Assembly: GCF_000468755.1 (NCBI RefSeq)
Contig: NZ_AWEZ01000069.1
Location: forward strand, 62,001-126,000
Direction of reading: 5' to 3'
DNA from: Olsenella profusa F0195
GTDB taxonomy: Bacteria > Actinomycetota > Coriobacteriia > Coriobacteriales > Atopobiaceae
DNA: 64,000 bases
The notes beneath the pieces are model-generated. The model was not told the origin of the DNA, ran no database searches, and saw only the letters and a program-made list of their open reading frames with translations. Both the position numbers and the translations under genes were made by a program. Shown here in pieces: positions 42,162 through 49,753 of the stretch. Position 1 is the stretch's first letter; the number at the start of each line of letters is the position of its first letter.

Positions 42162-42626
42162 GTGGCAGGGATCATCGTCGTGGTACTCGTGGCAATTGCG
42201 ATGCAGCTGTTCCTGACATATCGGCAGATGCTCCACTTTTCGAGTGAGTTCGCAGCGCTCAGGAGGAGGGGCAAAGTCGCCGTCGGACGTAAGAGCGGGG
42301 GCTTCCATGCGGGGGCAATCGTCATGTTCTTAGTGGATGACCAGGGCATTATCCAGGAAGGGAGGTATATGGAGGGCGTCACGTCCCTTGCGCGTGTCAG
42401 GCCGCTTCCTGGTTTTGAGGGCAGGGACGTCGCAAGGCTCACCCGAGGGGATGGTCCCCGCAGGGGTCATCGTAACCTTGGCAAGGCCCTGGAGGATGCG
42501 GCCAACACCTACAGGCTCTACACATCGGGTGAGACCGTCTCGCAACCGCCATCTCCGCTCACGTACATGACCGGTGCCGTCAGAAGGCTTGTGGGGCGCC
42601 CACAAGTTCGTGACGGGAGGCAGTAG
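42162..42626 (+). CDS. gutM: Glucitol operon activator protein GutM
   Basis: 154 residues from GTG 42162, chosen because gggaggaaggggac precedes it; the longer frame to 42108 lacks an RBS. One N-terminal membrane helix (AGIIVVVLVAIAMQLFLTY) is followed by QMLHFSSEFAALRRRGKVAVGRKSGGFHAGAIVMFLVDDQGII, the GutM family core. GutM works with GutR to activate glucitol genes. The C-terminal 30 residues are rich in Ser, Pro and Arg and look species-specific. It lies directly before the PTS IIC gene. Confidence 0.88.
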   Translation: MAGIIVVVLVAIAMQLFLTYRQMLHFSSEFAALRRRGKVAVGRKSGGFHAGAIVMFLVDDQGIIQEGRYMEGVTSLARVRPLPGFEGRDVARLTRGDGPRRGHRNLGKALEDAANTYRLYTSGETVSQPPSPLTYMTGAVRRLVGRPQVRDGRQ

Positions 42627-42692
42627 GGAGCTCCTTGCGTATGGCCCAAGGGGCACATGCAATCGTATTGGAGTCTGGAAAGGAGCACTAGC

Positions 42693-43271
42693 ATGGAAAT
42701 CATCTCATCGGCAGCGTCAGCGTTCATGAACCTGTTCCAGCAGGGTGGCATTCAGTTCGTTGCATGGGTCTCGAGCATCATCCCCCTGATCGTGATGCTG
42801 CTCGTCTTCATGAATTCGCTTGTCGCCTTCATCGGTCAGGAACGCGTCAACAGGTTTGCCGCGCATGCTGCGGGCAATCCTGTCCTGCGCTACTTTGTCC
42901 TGCCCTTCCTCAGCGCACTGATGCTTGGCAACCCCATGGCGCTCTCCATGGGAAAGTTTCTGCCCGAATTCTACAAGCCTGCCTATTATGCGGCGGCATC
43001 CTATCACTGCCATACCAACAGCGGCATCTTTGCCCACATCAATCCCGGGGAGATCTTCATCTACATGGGCATTGCCAGCGGCATCACCACGCTTGGTCTC
43101 GACGTGTCCCAACTTGCCGTTCGTTACATGCTCGTAGGATTCGTGGCCAATTTCATCTCTGGGTGGTCGACCGAGTTCACCACCAAGCTGGTCGAACGGC
43201 AGATGCACGTCCGTCTGGCGCGCACGCTTGACGAGGGTAACGTACACACCGACGCAATCGAAGCGGCATAG
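42693..43271 (+). CDS. srlA: PTS glucitol/sorbitol IIC2 component
   Basis: 192 residues from ATG 42693 with RBS aaaggagc. Hydrophobic helices ([47 protein letters not shown]) and the family motif [32 protein letters not shown] identify SrlA/GutA, part of the split membrane unit typical of glucitol PTS. The C-terminal tail is hydrophilic. It works with SrlE (IIB plus the other part of IIC) and SrlB (IIA). Confidence 0.93.
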   Translation: MEIISSAASAFMNLFQQGGIQFVAWVSSIIPLIVMLLVFMNSLVAFIGQERVNRFAAHAAGNPVLRYFVLPFLSALMLGNPMALSMGKFLPEFYKPAYYAAASYHCHTNSGIFAHINPGEIFIYMGIASGITTLGLDVSQLAVRYMLVGFVANFISGWSTEFTTKLVERQMHVRLARTLDEGNVHTDAIEAA

Positions 43272-43294
43272 CAAGTCCAGGAAGGAGACTCATC

Positions 43295-44323
43295 ATGGCA
43301 GAGCTACATGCCATCAAGGTCGTGGCCGGTGATGGCGGGTGGGGTGGTCCGCTTGTCATCACACCCACACCGAAGCGCAACAAGGTCATGTACATCGTTG
43401 GGGGCGGCGCTGAGCCCGAGTGTCTGGACAGGGTCGTCGAGCTCTCTGGCATGGAGCCCGTCAACGGCTTCAAGACGTCCTGTCCCGAGGAGGAGGTCGC
43501 GTGCGTCATCATCGACTGCGGTGGGACCTTGCGCTGCGGCATCTACCCCCAGAAGGGCATTCCCACGATGAACGTGATGCCCACCGGCAAGTCGGGCCCC
43601 CTTGCGCAGTACATACACGAGGACATCTATGTCTCGGCCGTTAAGTCCACGTGCGTGTCCCTGGCAGATGGGTCCGGAACGGTACGTCCCGCCGACGAGG
43701 CCACACCCGCTGCCTCTGTGGCTGCGACAACGACTGATGCGGTCAAGGCAAGCCAGGCTGACAAGGACTATATGGCCGACACCCCGCAGAAGAAGAACAG
43801 CGTCCTCTCTGTCATCGGCATGGGTGTCGGCACGTTCGTCAACACGCTCTACCAGGCTGGTCGTGATGCCATCCAAACCTGCATTACGACCCTGCTGCCC
43901 TTCATGGCGTTCGTCGCCATGCTCATCGGCATCATCAACGGCACGGGGCTCGGCAACATCATCGCCAACTTCCTGGCACCACTTGCGGGAAACCCCATCG
44001 GCTTGCTCGTTCTGGGCATCGTCGTCTCCATCCCCGGCCTCTCCGCCCTGCTTGGTCCTGGTGCCGTCATCGCACAGATTGTCGGAACCCTGATTGGCTC
44101 AGAGATCGGCAAGGGTACCATCGCTCCACAGATGGCGCTCCCTGCTCTGTTTGCCATCAACAACCAATGCGCGTGCGACTTCATCCCTGTTGGCCTGGGC
44201 CTTGCCGAGGCGGAGACGGAGACTATCGAGGTTGGCGTCCTGTCCGTCATGTATTCACGCTTCATGACCGGCTGGATCCGCGTGCTGCTCGCATTCGCCG
44301 CGTCTATCGGCCTCTATGTGTAG
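43295..44323 (+). CDS. srlE: PTS glucitol/sorbitol IIBC1 component
   Basis: 342 residues. The N-terminal IIB domain (about 1-125) includes [33 protein letters not shown] and the conserved cysteine region [21 protein letters not shown]. An Ala/Thr-rich linker (about 130-165) leads to the IIC part (about 170-342; [39 protein letters not shown]). It transfers phosphate from SrlB to glucitol during transport. It follows srlA by 23 bases in the operon. Confidence 0.93.
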   Translation: MAELHAIKVVAGDGGWGGPLVITPTPKRNKVMYIVGGGAEPECLDRVVELSGMEPVNGFKTSCPEEEVACVIIDCGGTLRCGIYPQKGIPTMNVMPTGKSGPLAQYIHEDIYVSAVKSTCVSLADGSGTVRPADEATPAASVAATTTDAVKASQADKDYMADTPQKKNSVLSVIGMGVGTFVNTLYQAGRDAIQTCITTLLPFMAFVAMLIGIINGTGLGNIIANFLAPLAGNPIGLLVLGIVVSIPGLSALLGPGAVIAQIVGTLIGSEIGKGTIAPQMALPALFAINNQCACDFIPVGLGLAEAETETIEVGVLSVMYSRFMTGWIRVLLAFAASIGLYV

Positions 44324-44395
44324 GGGCTGCGCGGGGTCCATCGAACCGAGGACATCCCTTATAATGATGAAAACTCACGTTTATGGAGACAGACG

Positions 44396-44764
44396 ATGAA
44401 AGTCATTTATGAAAACAAGGTTCTTGGTGCGGGAGCGCACGCAGAGGACTTTCGTGCCACCAACATGATCATCCTCTTTGGTGCCACTGCCCCTCCGGAG
44501 CTCAAGGACTACTGCTATCTCGTGAACGTCAATCCCATAGACGGCCAGATCGCCGCGGGGGACATCCTTCGCATTGGCAGCAACTTCTACAAGATCACCT
44601 GTGTCGGTGCCGAGGCACCCGTGACCCTACAGGGGCTTGGCCACTGTACCATCAGCTTCACGGGTCAAACCGAGCCCGAGATGGCCGGCACGCTCTATGT
44701 GGAGCAGGCTGAGGTGCCCGTGCTTGGGAAGGGCACAGAGATTCAGATCATAAAGTACGGGTAG
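44396..44764 (+). CDS. srlB: PTS glucitol/sorbitol IIA component
   Basis: 122 residues. The sequence shows MIILFGATAPPELKDYCYL, then DILRIGSNFYKITCVG and LQGLGHCTISFTGQTEPEMAGTLYV, the whole-length pattern of glucitol IIA. His in GLGHCTI is conserved. It is the last gene of the glucitol operon, 72 bases after srlE; a TATAAT hexamer about 30 bases upstream might give some independent expression. Confidence 0.93.
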   Translation: MKVIYENKVLGAGAHAEDFRATNMIILFGATAPPELKDYCYLVNVNPIDGQIAAGDILRIGSNFYKITCVGAEAPVTLQGLGHCTISFTGQTEPEMAGTLYVEQAEVPVLGKGTEIQIIKYG

Positions 44765-44956
44765 GGAGACCTCCTGGCAGGCTCCTGATGATCGGACATG
44801 AGACATGCCGTAGGGGCGCCCTCCAGGTGGATGGGCGTCCTTCTGCTGTTTCCGTACGCATCCGGCACATGACCGCATTGCGGTGGGCGCGACAGCGACA
44901 CGCGCTGGTACTATCATGAGAAAGGTCTCAGGGACACGGGCGAGAAGGGTGCGTGA

Positions 44957-45523
44957 ATGGTCCAGGCAGGCGTCGGGGTGGACATGCTCGAGATAGCGCG
45001 TATGGAGTCAGTCATGCGCCGCCGCCCTCACTTCCTTGACGCCGTGTTCACAAAGGACGAGCGAGCCTATTGCGACGCGACGGCGCATCCTGCCGAGCAC
45101 TATGCCGCACGCTTTGCCGCGCGAGAGGCGGTGCTCAAGTCGCTGGGAACGGGCTTCTCGGGCGGCATCGGCCTCAAGGACGTCTCGGTGGGCAGAGGCG
45201 AGCTGGGTCGTCCCCTCTGCATCCTGGCGGGCAGGGCCGCCGAGGTCGCCCGCGGCCAGGGCGTGCAGGAGATCGCCCTCTCGCTCTCCACCACGCGCGA
45301 GGTTGCCGTGGCCAACGCCGTCGCCATGACGGAGGGATCGCGTCCGCATCAGGAGGAGGCCCCCGACCCCGCCAAGGAGCTGCGGGCGTCCTTCAAGCGG
45401 GCGCGTACCCTCATTGACGAGCTTGAGCGACTGCAGGGCGCGCTGAGCGATACCCTAGAGACCACTGTGGAGGACGAGGCGTCCGAGCACGCGGCCGAGA
45501 CGCCCATACGTACGGGAGCGTGA
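44957..45523 (+). CDS. acpS: Holo-[acyl-carrier-protein] synthase with C-terminal extension
   Basis: 188 residues from ATG 44957. It transfers 4'-phosphopantetheine from CoA to apo-ACP. The metal-binding motif GVGVDMLEIARM is at the N-terminus and FAAREAVLKSLGTGFS is the second signature. The catalytic domain ends near residue 125 (EVAVANAVAM). About 60 further residues are predicted helical (RASFKRARTLIDELERLQGALSDTL) and are absent from typical AcpS proteins. It is 4 bases from nnr, starting the operon acpS-nnr-alr-udg-tsaE. Confidence 0.93.
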   Translation: MVQAGVGVDMLEIARMESVMRRRPHFLDAVFTKDERAYCDATAHPAEHYAARFAAREAVLKSLGTGFSGGIGLKDVSVGRGELGRPLCILAGRAAEVARGQGVQEIALSLSTTREVAVANAVAMTEGSRPHQEEAPDPAKELRASFKRARTLIDELERLQGALSDTLETTVEDEASEHAAETPIRTGA

Positions 45524-45527
45524 CACC

Positions 45528-47144
45528 ATGCAGCCAGTCCTGAACGTCGAGGACATCCGGAGCGTCGAGGCGGATCTCACCGAGGAGGGCGTCAGCGTCT
45601 CGGAGCTCATGCACCGCGCGGGCGTCTCGACGGCGCGCGAGGTCATGGAGATGGGTGACATCCGGGACGTCGTGGTCCTGTCCGGCTTTGGTAACAACGG
45701 TGGTGATGGCTGGGTTGCCGCCGAGGAGCTGCTGCGCCACGGCGTGCACGTGAGCGTGGTGTCGCCCGTGGTGCCCGATGACATCCATGGCGACATCGCC
45801 CGCGTGGTGGCAACCAGCGCCCGTGGCGCCGGTGTGCACGTGGTGGTGGCACCGCCCCGTCAGGAGCTGGAGGAGCTGCTCTCGGGAGTGGACGTCATCA
45901 TCGACGCCATCCTGGGCACGGGCTTCCACGGTGAGCCGCGCACGCCCTTTGACATCTGGATCGACTGCGTCAACGAGTCCGGCATGCGCATCGTGTCCGT
46001 GGACGTGCCCAGCGGCCTTTCCGCACAGACGGGGCTTGCCGCGGGGCCCTGCGTCTCGGCCGACCTCACGATCACCATGCTGGCGCTCAAGCCGGGCCTC
46101 ATCTCGGACCATGGGCGCGACTGCTGCGGCACCATCGTGGTGGCCCCCCTGGCGGAGCAGACGGAGCGCCTGGTGATGGAGGCGGATCCCGTTGCCTGGC
46201 GCGCGGACCTCGAGGACTATGCGGGGCTGCTCCAGCCCCTCTCCAACGGGGACGACAAGTTCACCCGTGGCTCCGTGCTCGTGGTGGGCGGCTCCCTGCG
46301 CTTCCCGGGTGCGCCCGTGATGGCCGCCATGGCAGCCGCGCGCGCCGGTGCGGGCTATGTGACGCTGGCCGTGCCCGATCCCATCGTGCGCATCGTGCAG
46401 TCACAGCTGCTGGAGATTCCCGTATTGGGATTGCCTGCCAACGGCAACGGGACCTTTGCCATCGGTGCTGCCGAGAAGATCGCCGAGTTGGCGCAGAAGC
46501 GCTCCGCCACGCTCGTCGGGCCGGGCATGCGCGTGACCTCCGGCACCGTCGGGGTGGTCTCGGGGCTGCTGGGAGTCGATGTCCCGCTCGTCATCGATGC
46601 CGATGGCATCAACTGCATCAGCCGGCTCACGTCCAACGCCGTGGACGAGTATCCCGAGATGCTCCGCCGTGACAAGCCCCTCATCCTCACGCCGCATCGT
46701 GGCGAGCTGGGACGGCTGGTGGGCCTGCAGGACAATCCGCCCACCTCGCTCACCGCCGCCATGGATGCCGCGCGTCGGGTGGTGTGGGCCGATGGCGGCA
46801 GCGAGCTCTGCGTGGTGGCCAAGGGGTCGGCGACGGCCTGCGTGAGCGCGGACGTCGCCTTCCTGCCCAAGCCCGGTCCCGCCTCGCTGGCGACGGCAGG
46901 TTCGGGCGACGTGCTGGGCGGCATCATGGCAACGCTGCTGGCGCGCACGCCCGTGGACAACGAGGACCTTCCCTCCCTGGCCGCGCTCGCCTGCGAGATC
47001 CACAGCTACGCCGGCTCCATCGCCGTCAGCAGCCGCGGATCGCGCGGCGTCATGGCACGCGACATCATCGATGCCCTGGGGCTTGCCGAGGATGCGCTTG
47101 AGGAGGACATTGCCTTCCCCGAGGGGGAGGACGAGGAGGAGTGA
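45528..47144 (+). CDS. nnr: Bifunctional NAD(P)H-hydrate epimerase / ADP-dependent dehydratase
   Basis: 538 residues. The N-terminal epimerase domain (about 1-215, YjeF_N) has VLSGFGNNGGDGWVAAEELL and SVDVPSGLSAQTG. The C-terminal dehydratase domain (about 230-530) shows SVLVVGGSLRFPGAPVMAAMAAARAGAGYVTLAVP, LILTPHRGELGRL and the catalytic ATAGSGDVLGGIMATLL. The enzyme repairs hydrated NADH and NADPH. An acidic tail (EEDIAFPEGEDEEE) ends the protein. The stop overlaps the possible GTG start of alr. Confidence 0.95.
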   Translation: MQPVLNVEDIRSVEADLTEEGVSVSELMHRAGVSTAREVMEMGDIRDVVVLSGFGNNGGDGWVAAEELLRHGVHVSVVSPVVPDDIHGDIARVVATSARGAGVHVVVAPPRQELEELLSGVDVIIDAILGTGFHGEPRTPFDIWIDCVNESGMRIVSVDVPSGLSAQTGLAAGPCVSADLTITMLALKPGLISDHGRDCCGTIVVAPLAEQTERLVMEADPVAWRADLEDYAGLLQPLSNGDDKFTRGSVLVVGGSLRFPGAPVMAAMAAARAGAGYVTLAVPDPIVRIVQSQLLEIPVLGLPANGNGTFAIGAAEKIAELAQKRSATLVGPGMRVTSGTVGVVSGLLGVDVPLVIDADGINCISRLTSNAVDEYPEMLRRDKPLILTPHRGELGRLVGLQDNPPTSLTAAMDAARRVVWADGGSELCVVAKGSATACVSADVAFLPKPGPASLATAGSGDVLGGIMATLLARTPVDNEDLPSLAALACEIHSYAGSIAVSSRGSRGVMARDIIDALGLAEDALEEDIAFPEGEDEEE

Positions 47145-47146
47145 CG

Positions 47147-48391
47147 ATGGCATACCGTGCCTCCCACGACTATGGGTTCGCAAGTGCTGGCCGCCGCACC
47201 GACGAGGGATGGGCGCACCCCCTGGCCCAGGAGTCCGTGCGTCACTGTCCGGACGACCGCTGGGCGTGGGTGGAGATCGACCTCGACGCCCTGCGCGACA
47301 ACGTGCGCGCCCTCAGGCAGTTCATGGACTCTCGCACCAAGATGATGTGCGCCGTCAAGGCGGATGCCTATGGCCACGGTGCCGTGCGCTGCGCCAAGGC
47401 GATGCACGCCGCGGGAGCCGACCAGTTTGCCGTCGCCACGGTGGCCGAGGGCGTCGAGCTTCGCGAGGCCGGCATCGGGTGGCCCATCCTCATCCTGGCG
47501 GAGCCCCCCATCGAGAGCGTGCGGACGCTCGTGGAGTACGACCTCATGCCGACGGTCCACACCACCGACTTCGCCCTGGCCCTGGGCGAGGCGGCCGTTG
47601 CCGTGGACGTGGTGGCCAAGTACCACCTGGCGGTTGATACGGGCATGACGCGCATCGGCGTGCTGCCCGATGACGTGGTCGAGTTCCGCCGCATGATCGA
47701 CTTCCACCGCGGGATCGAGTGCGCGGGCATCTTCACGCACTTTGCCACGGCGGACGTCATCGGCGACTGGGACTTCAAGCAGCAGGTGTCACGCTTCGAC
47801 CATGCCGTGGCGGCGCTTGAGGCCGCGGGCCTCGACCATGGCCTCGTGCACTGCAACAACACCCCCGCCACGATCCTCCATCCCGAGCTGCAGCACGACA
47901 TGTGCCGCGTGGGCATTGGCCTCTATGGCCTACACCCTGCCGACACGACGGTGCCGCGTGTGAGCCTGCGGCCCGTCATGAGCGTGCGCGCCCGCATCAC
48001 GCGCGTCATCAATCCCGCGGTGGGCGAGGGCGTCGGCTATGGGCTCACGTATCGCGTGCCCACGCCCAACATCCAGATCGCCACGGTGCCCCTGGGCTAT
48101 GCGGACGGCCTTGCGCGCTCGCTCTCCAATCGCATGGACGTGCTGGTTGCCGGCCGCCGCGCCCGTCAGGTGGGGCGCATCTGCATGGATCAGTTCATGG
48201 TCGCCAACGACGTGAGCGGCATCCGCGCCTATCGCGCCGCGGCGCCGGTCGAACGGGGCGACGTAGTCACCATCATGGGCGCCGATGGCAACGAGGAGAT
48301 CACCGCGGACGAGCTCGCGTCCCTGCGCGGCACCATCAACTACGAGGTCACCTGCAACTTCTCACAGCGCCTCGAGAGAGTCTACGTATAG
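47147..48391 (+). CDS. alr: Alanine racemase
   Basis: 414 residues from ATG 47147; GTG 47141 is an alternative that overlaps the nnr stop. The PLP-binding lysine is in MMCAVKADAYGHGAVRCAK. The C-terminal domain carries PLGYADGLARSLSNRMDVLVAGRRARQVGRICMDQFMV with the catalytic tyrosine region. It supplies D-alanine for peptidoglycan. The first about 40 residues (ASHDYGFASAGRRTDEGWAHPL) are an N-terminal extension compared with standard Alr; the core begins at WAWVEIDLDALRDNVRAL. Confidence 0.95.
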   Translation: MAYRASHDYGFASAGRRTDEGWAHPLAQESVRHCPDDRWAWVEIDLDALRDNVRALRQFMDSRTKMMCAVKADAYGHGAVRCAKAMHAAGADQFAVATVAEGVELREAGIGWPILILAEPPIESVRTLVEYDLMPTVHTTDFALALGEAAVAVDVVAKYHLAVDTGMTRIGVLPDDVVEFRRMIDFHRGIECAGIFTHFATADVIGDWDFKQQVSRFDHAVAALEAAGLDHGLVHCNNTPATILHPELQHDMCRVGIGLYGLHPADTTVPRVSLRPVMSVRARITRVINPAVGEGVGYGLTYRVPTPNIQIATVPLGYADGLARSLSNRMDVLVAGRRARQVGRICMDQFMVANDVSGIRAYRAAAPVERGDVVTIMGADGNEEITADELASLRGTINYEVTCNFSQRLERVYV

Positions 48392-48400
48392 GGGGAGCAC

Positions 48401-49015
48401 ATGTCCGTCATGCACATACCTGGCCATGAGCACCAGAGGCCCGGGGAGGTGACGCTTGAGGAGATCAGGTCCGTCATGGGCAACTGCCAGCTCTGCGAAC
48501 TGGGGCAGACCCGTACCAACCTGGTGTTTGGCGTGGGCTACCCGCATGCCCGCGTGATGTTCATCGGCGAGGGACCCGGCAAGAACGAGGACCTCCAGGG
48601 CGAGCCGTTCGTGGGCGCGGCAGGCAAGAAGCTGGACTCCCTCCTCTCCATCGCGGGCCTCACGCGTGACCAGATCTACATCGCCAACGTGGTCAAGTGC
48701 CGTCCCCCCGGCAACCGCAACCCCCGCCCGGAGGAGATCGAGGCCTGCTCCCCCTTCCTGCGCGAGCAGGTGCGCTCCATATGGCCCGACGTCATCGTGT
48801 GCCTGGGCAACTTTGCCTCGCAGTGGCTGCTCAAGACCGAGATGGGCGTCACCAAGCTGCGCGGCAAGCTGTATCAGACTGGGCACTTCGTGGTGTGTCC
48901 CACCTTCCACCCGGCGGCGTGCATCTACCATGCCGACTGGCAGCCCCTGCTGGAGCAGGACCTCGCCCTGGTGGGCGCCTGGCTCAGGGAGCATCCCACG
49001 GAGGGTGCACGGTGA
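48401..49015 (+). CDS. udg: Uracil-DNA glycosylase, family 4 (4Fe-4S)
   Basis: 204 residues. Cys29 and Cys32 (NCQLCEL) plus cysteines in VVKCRPP and IEACSPF form the expected 4Fe-4S ligand set. Motif 1 is GEGPGKNEDLQGEPFVGAAGKKLD and motif 3 is PTFHPAAC. It removes uracil from DNA. The stop overlaps the tsaE start as TGATG, so the genes are translationally coupled. Confidence 0.93.
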   Translation: MSVMHIPGHEHQRPGEVTLEEIRSVMGNCQLCELGQTRTNLVFGVGYPHARVMFIGEGPGKNEDLQGEPFVGAAGKKLDSLLSIAGLTRDQIYIANVVKCRPPGNRNPRPEEIEACSPFLREQVRSIWPDVIVCLGNFASQWLLKTEMGVTKLRGKLYQTGHFVVCPTFHPAACIYHADWQPLLEQDLALVGAWLREHPTEGAR

Positions 49016-49521
49016 TGGCAGCGTCGTTCGAGGTGGTGTCGCACTCCCCGGACGAGACCATCGCGCTGGGGCGGGCGCTGGGCGCCCTTCTGCATGCCGG
49101 TGACGTGCTGGTGCTCACGGGGGACCTCGGTGCGGGAAAGACACAGCTCGCCAAGGGCGCTGCCGCGGGCATGGGTGTGAGGGACGACGTCACCAGTCCC
49201 ACCTTCACCATCGAGATGGTCCACGATGGTGCCGACATGCCGCTGTACCACTTTGACCTCTATCGCCTGGACGACCCCGGACAGCTGGAGGACGTCGGCC
49301 TCTACGATGCCCTGGGATCCGACGGCCCCTGCCTCATCGAGTGGGGCGAGCGGTTTGTGGACGAGATTGGCCCCGAGCGCGTGGACGTGGTGCTCACGCG
49401 CCTGGATGACCAGGTGGGGGAGGGTGTCGAGCCACCACGTCGCATCCGTGTGGAGGCGCATGACGCCCGCGGCGAAGAGCTCGTCCGCGCCTTGGGCGCC
49501 CGCTGGGACAACGTCTCGTAA
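49015..49521 (+). CDS. tsaE: tRNA threonylcarbamoyladenosine biosynthesis ATPase TsaE
   Basis: 168 residues from ATG 49015. The Walker A is LTGDLGAGKTQLAKGAA, followed by TSPTFTIEMVHDG and the YHFDLYRLDDPGQLEDVGLYDAL segment with LIEWGER, all standard in TsaE. It supports the TsaB-TsaD complex in t6A37 tRNA modification; the partner subunits are in the next gene as one fusion. The C-terminus is slightly extended. It overlaps udg by TGATG. Confidence 0.95.
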   Translation: MAASFEVVSHSPDETIALGRALGALLHAGDVLVLTGDLGAGKTQLAKGAAAGMGVRDDVTSPTFTIEMVHDGADMPLYHFDLYRLDDPGQLEDVGLYDALGSDGPCLIEWGERFVDEIGPERVDVVLTRLDDQVGEGVEPPRRIRVEAHDARGEELVRALGARWDNVS

Positions 49522-49753
49522 CGTGTGACCTTGCCTCGCCGTCCCTGAGGTGGCAGGCCGGGCACGATGGCGGCGCGCGCCGCGTCCTCGCCCGGGACGT
49601 CCGTAGGGCCTGCGTGCGGCCTTGTCCACGGGCACCCCGACAGGTCGGCGCATGCGTTTTCGTTCCGGCTGGCGATGGGAGCGCTACACTGGCTAGGCTG
49701 TGACGTTTGATGCCGACCGCGGCGTGCGCGGCCGACGAGGGATGGGTGTTGTG
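49522..49753. promoter_or_regulatory. Promoter region of the tsaB-rimI-tsaD fusion
   Basis: 232 bases. The sequence around 49685-49690 (gcTACACTggctagg) gives a plausible -10 hexamer about 60 bases before the start codon. No structured RNA or repeats were seen. Confidence 0.4.
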
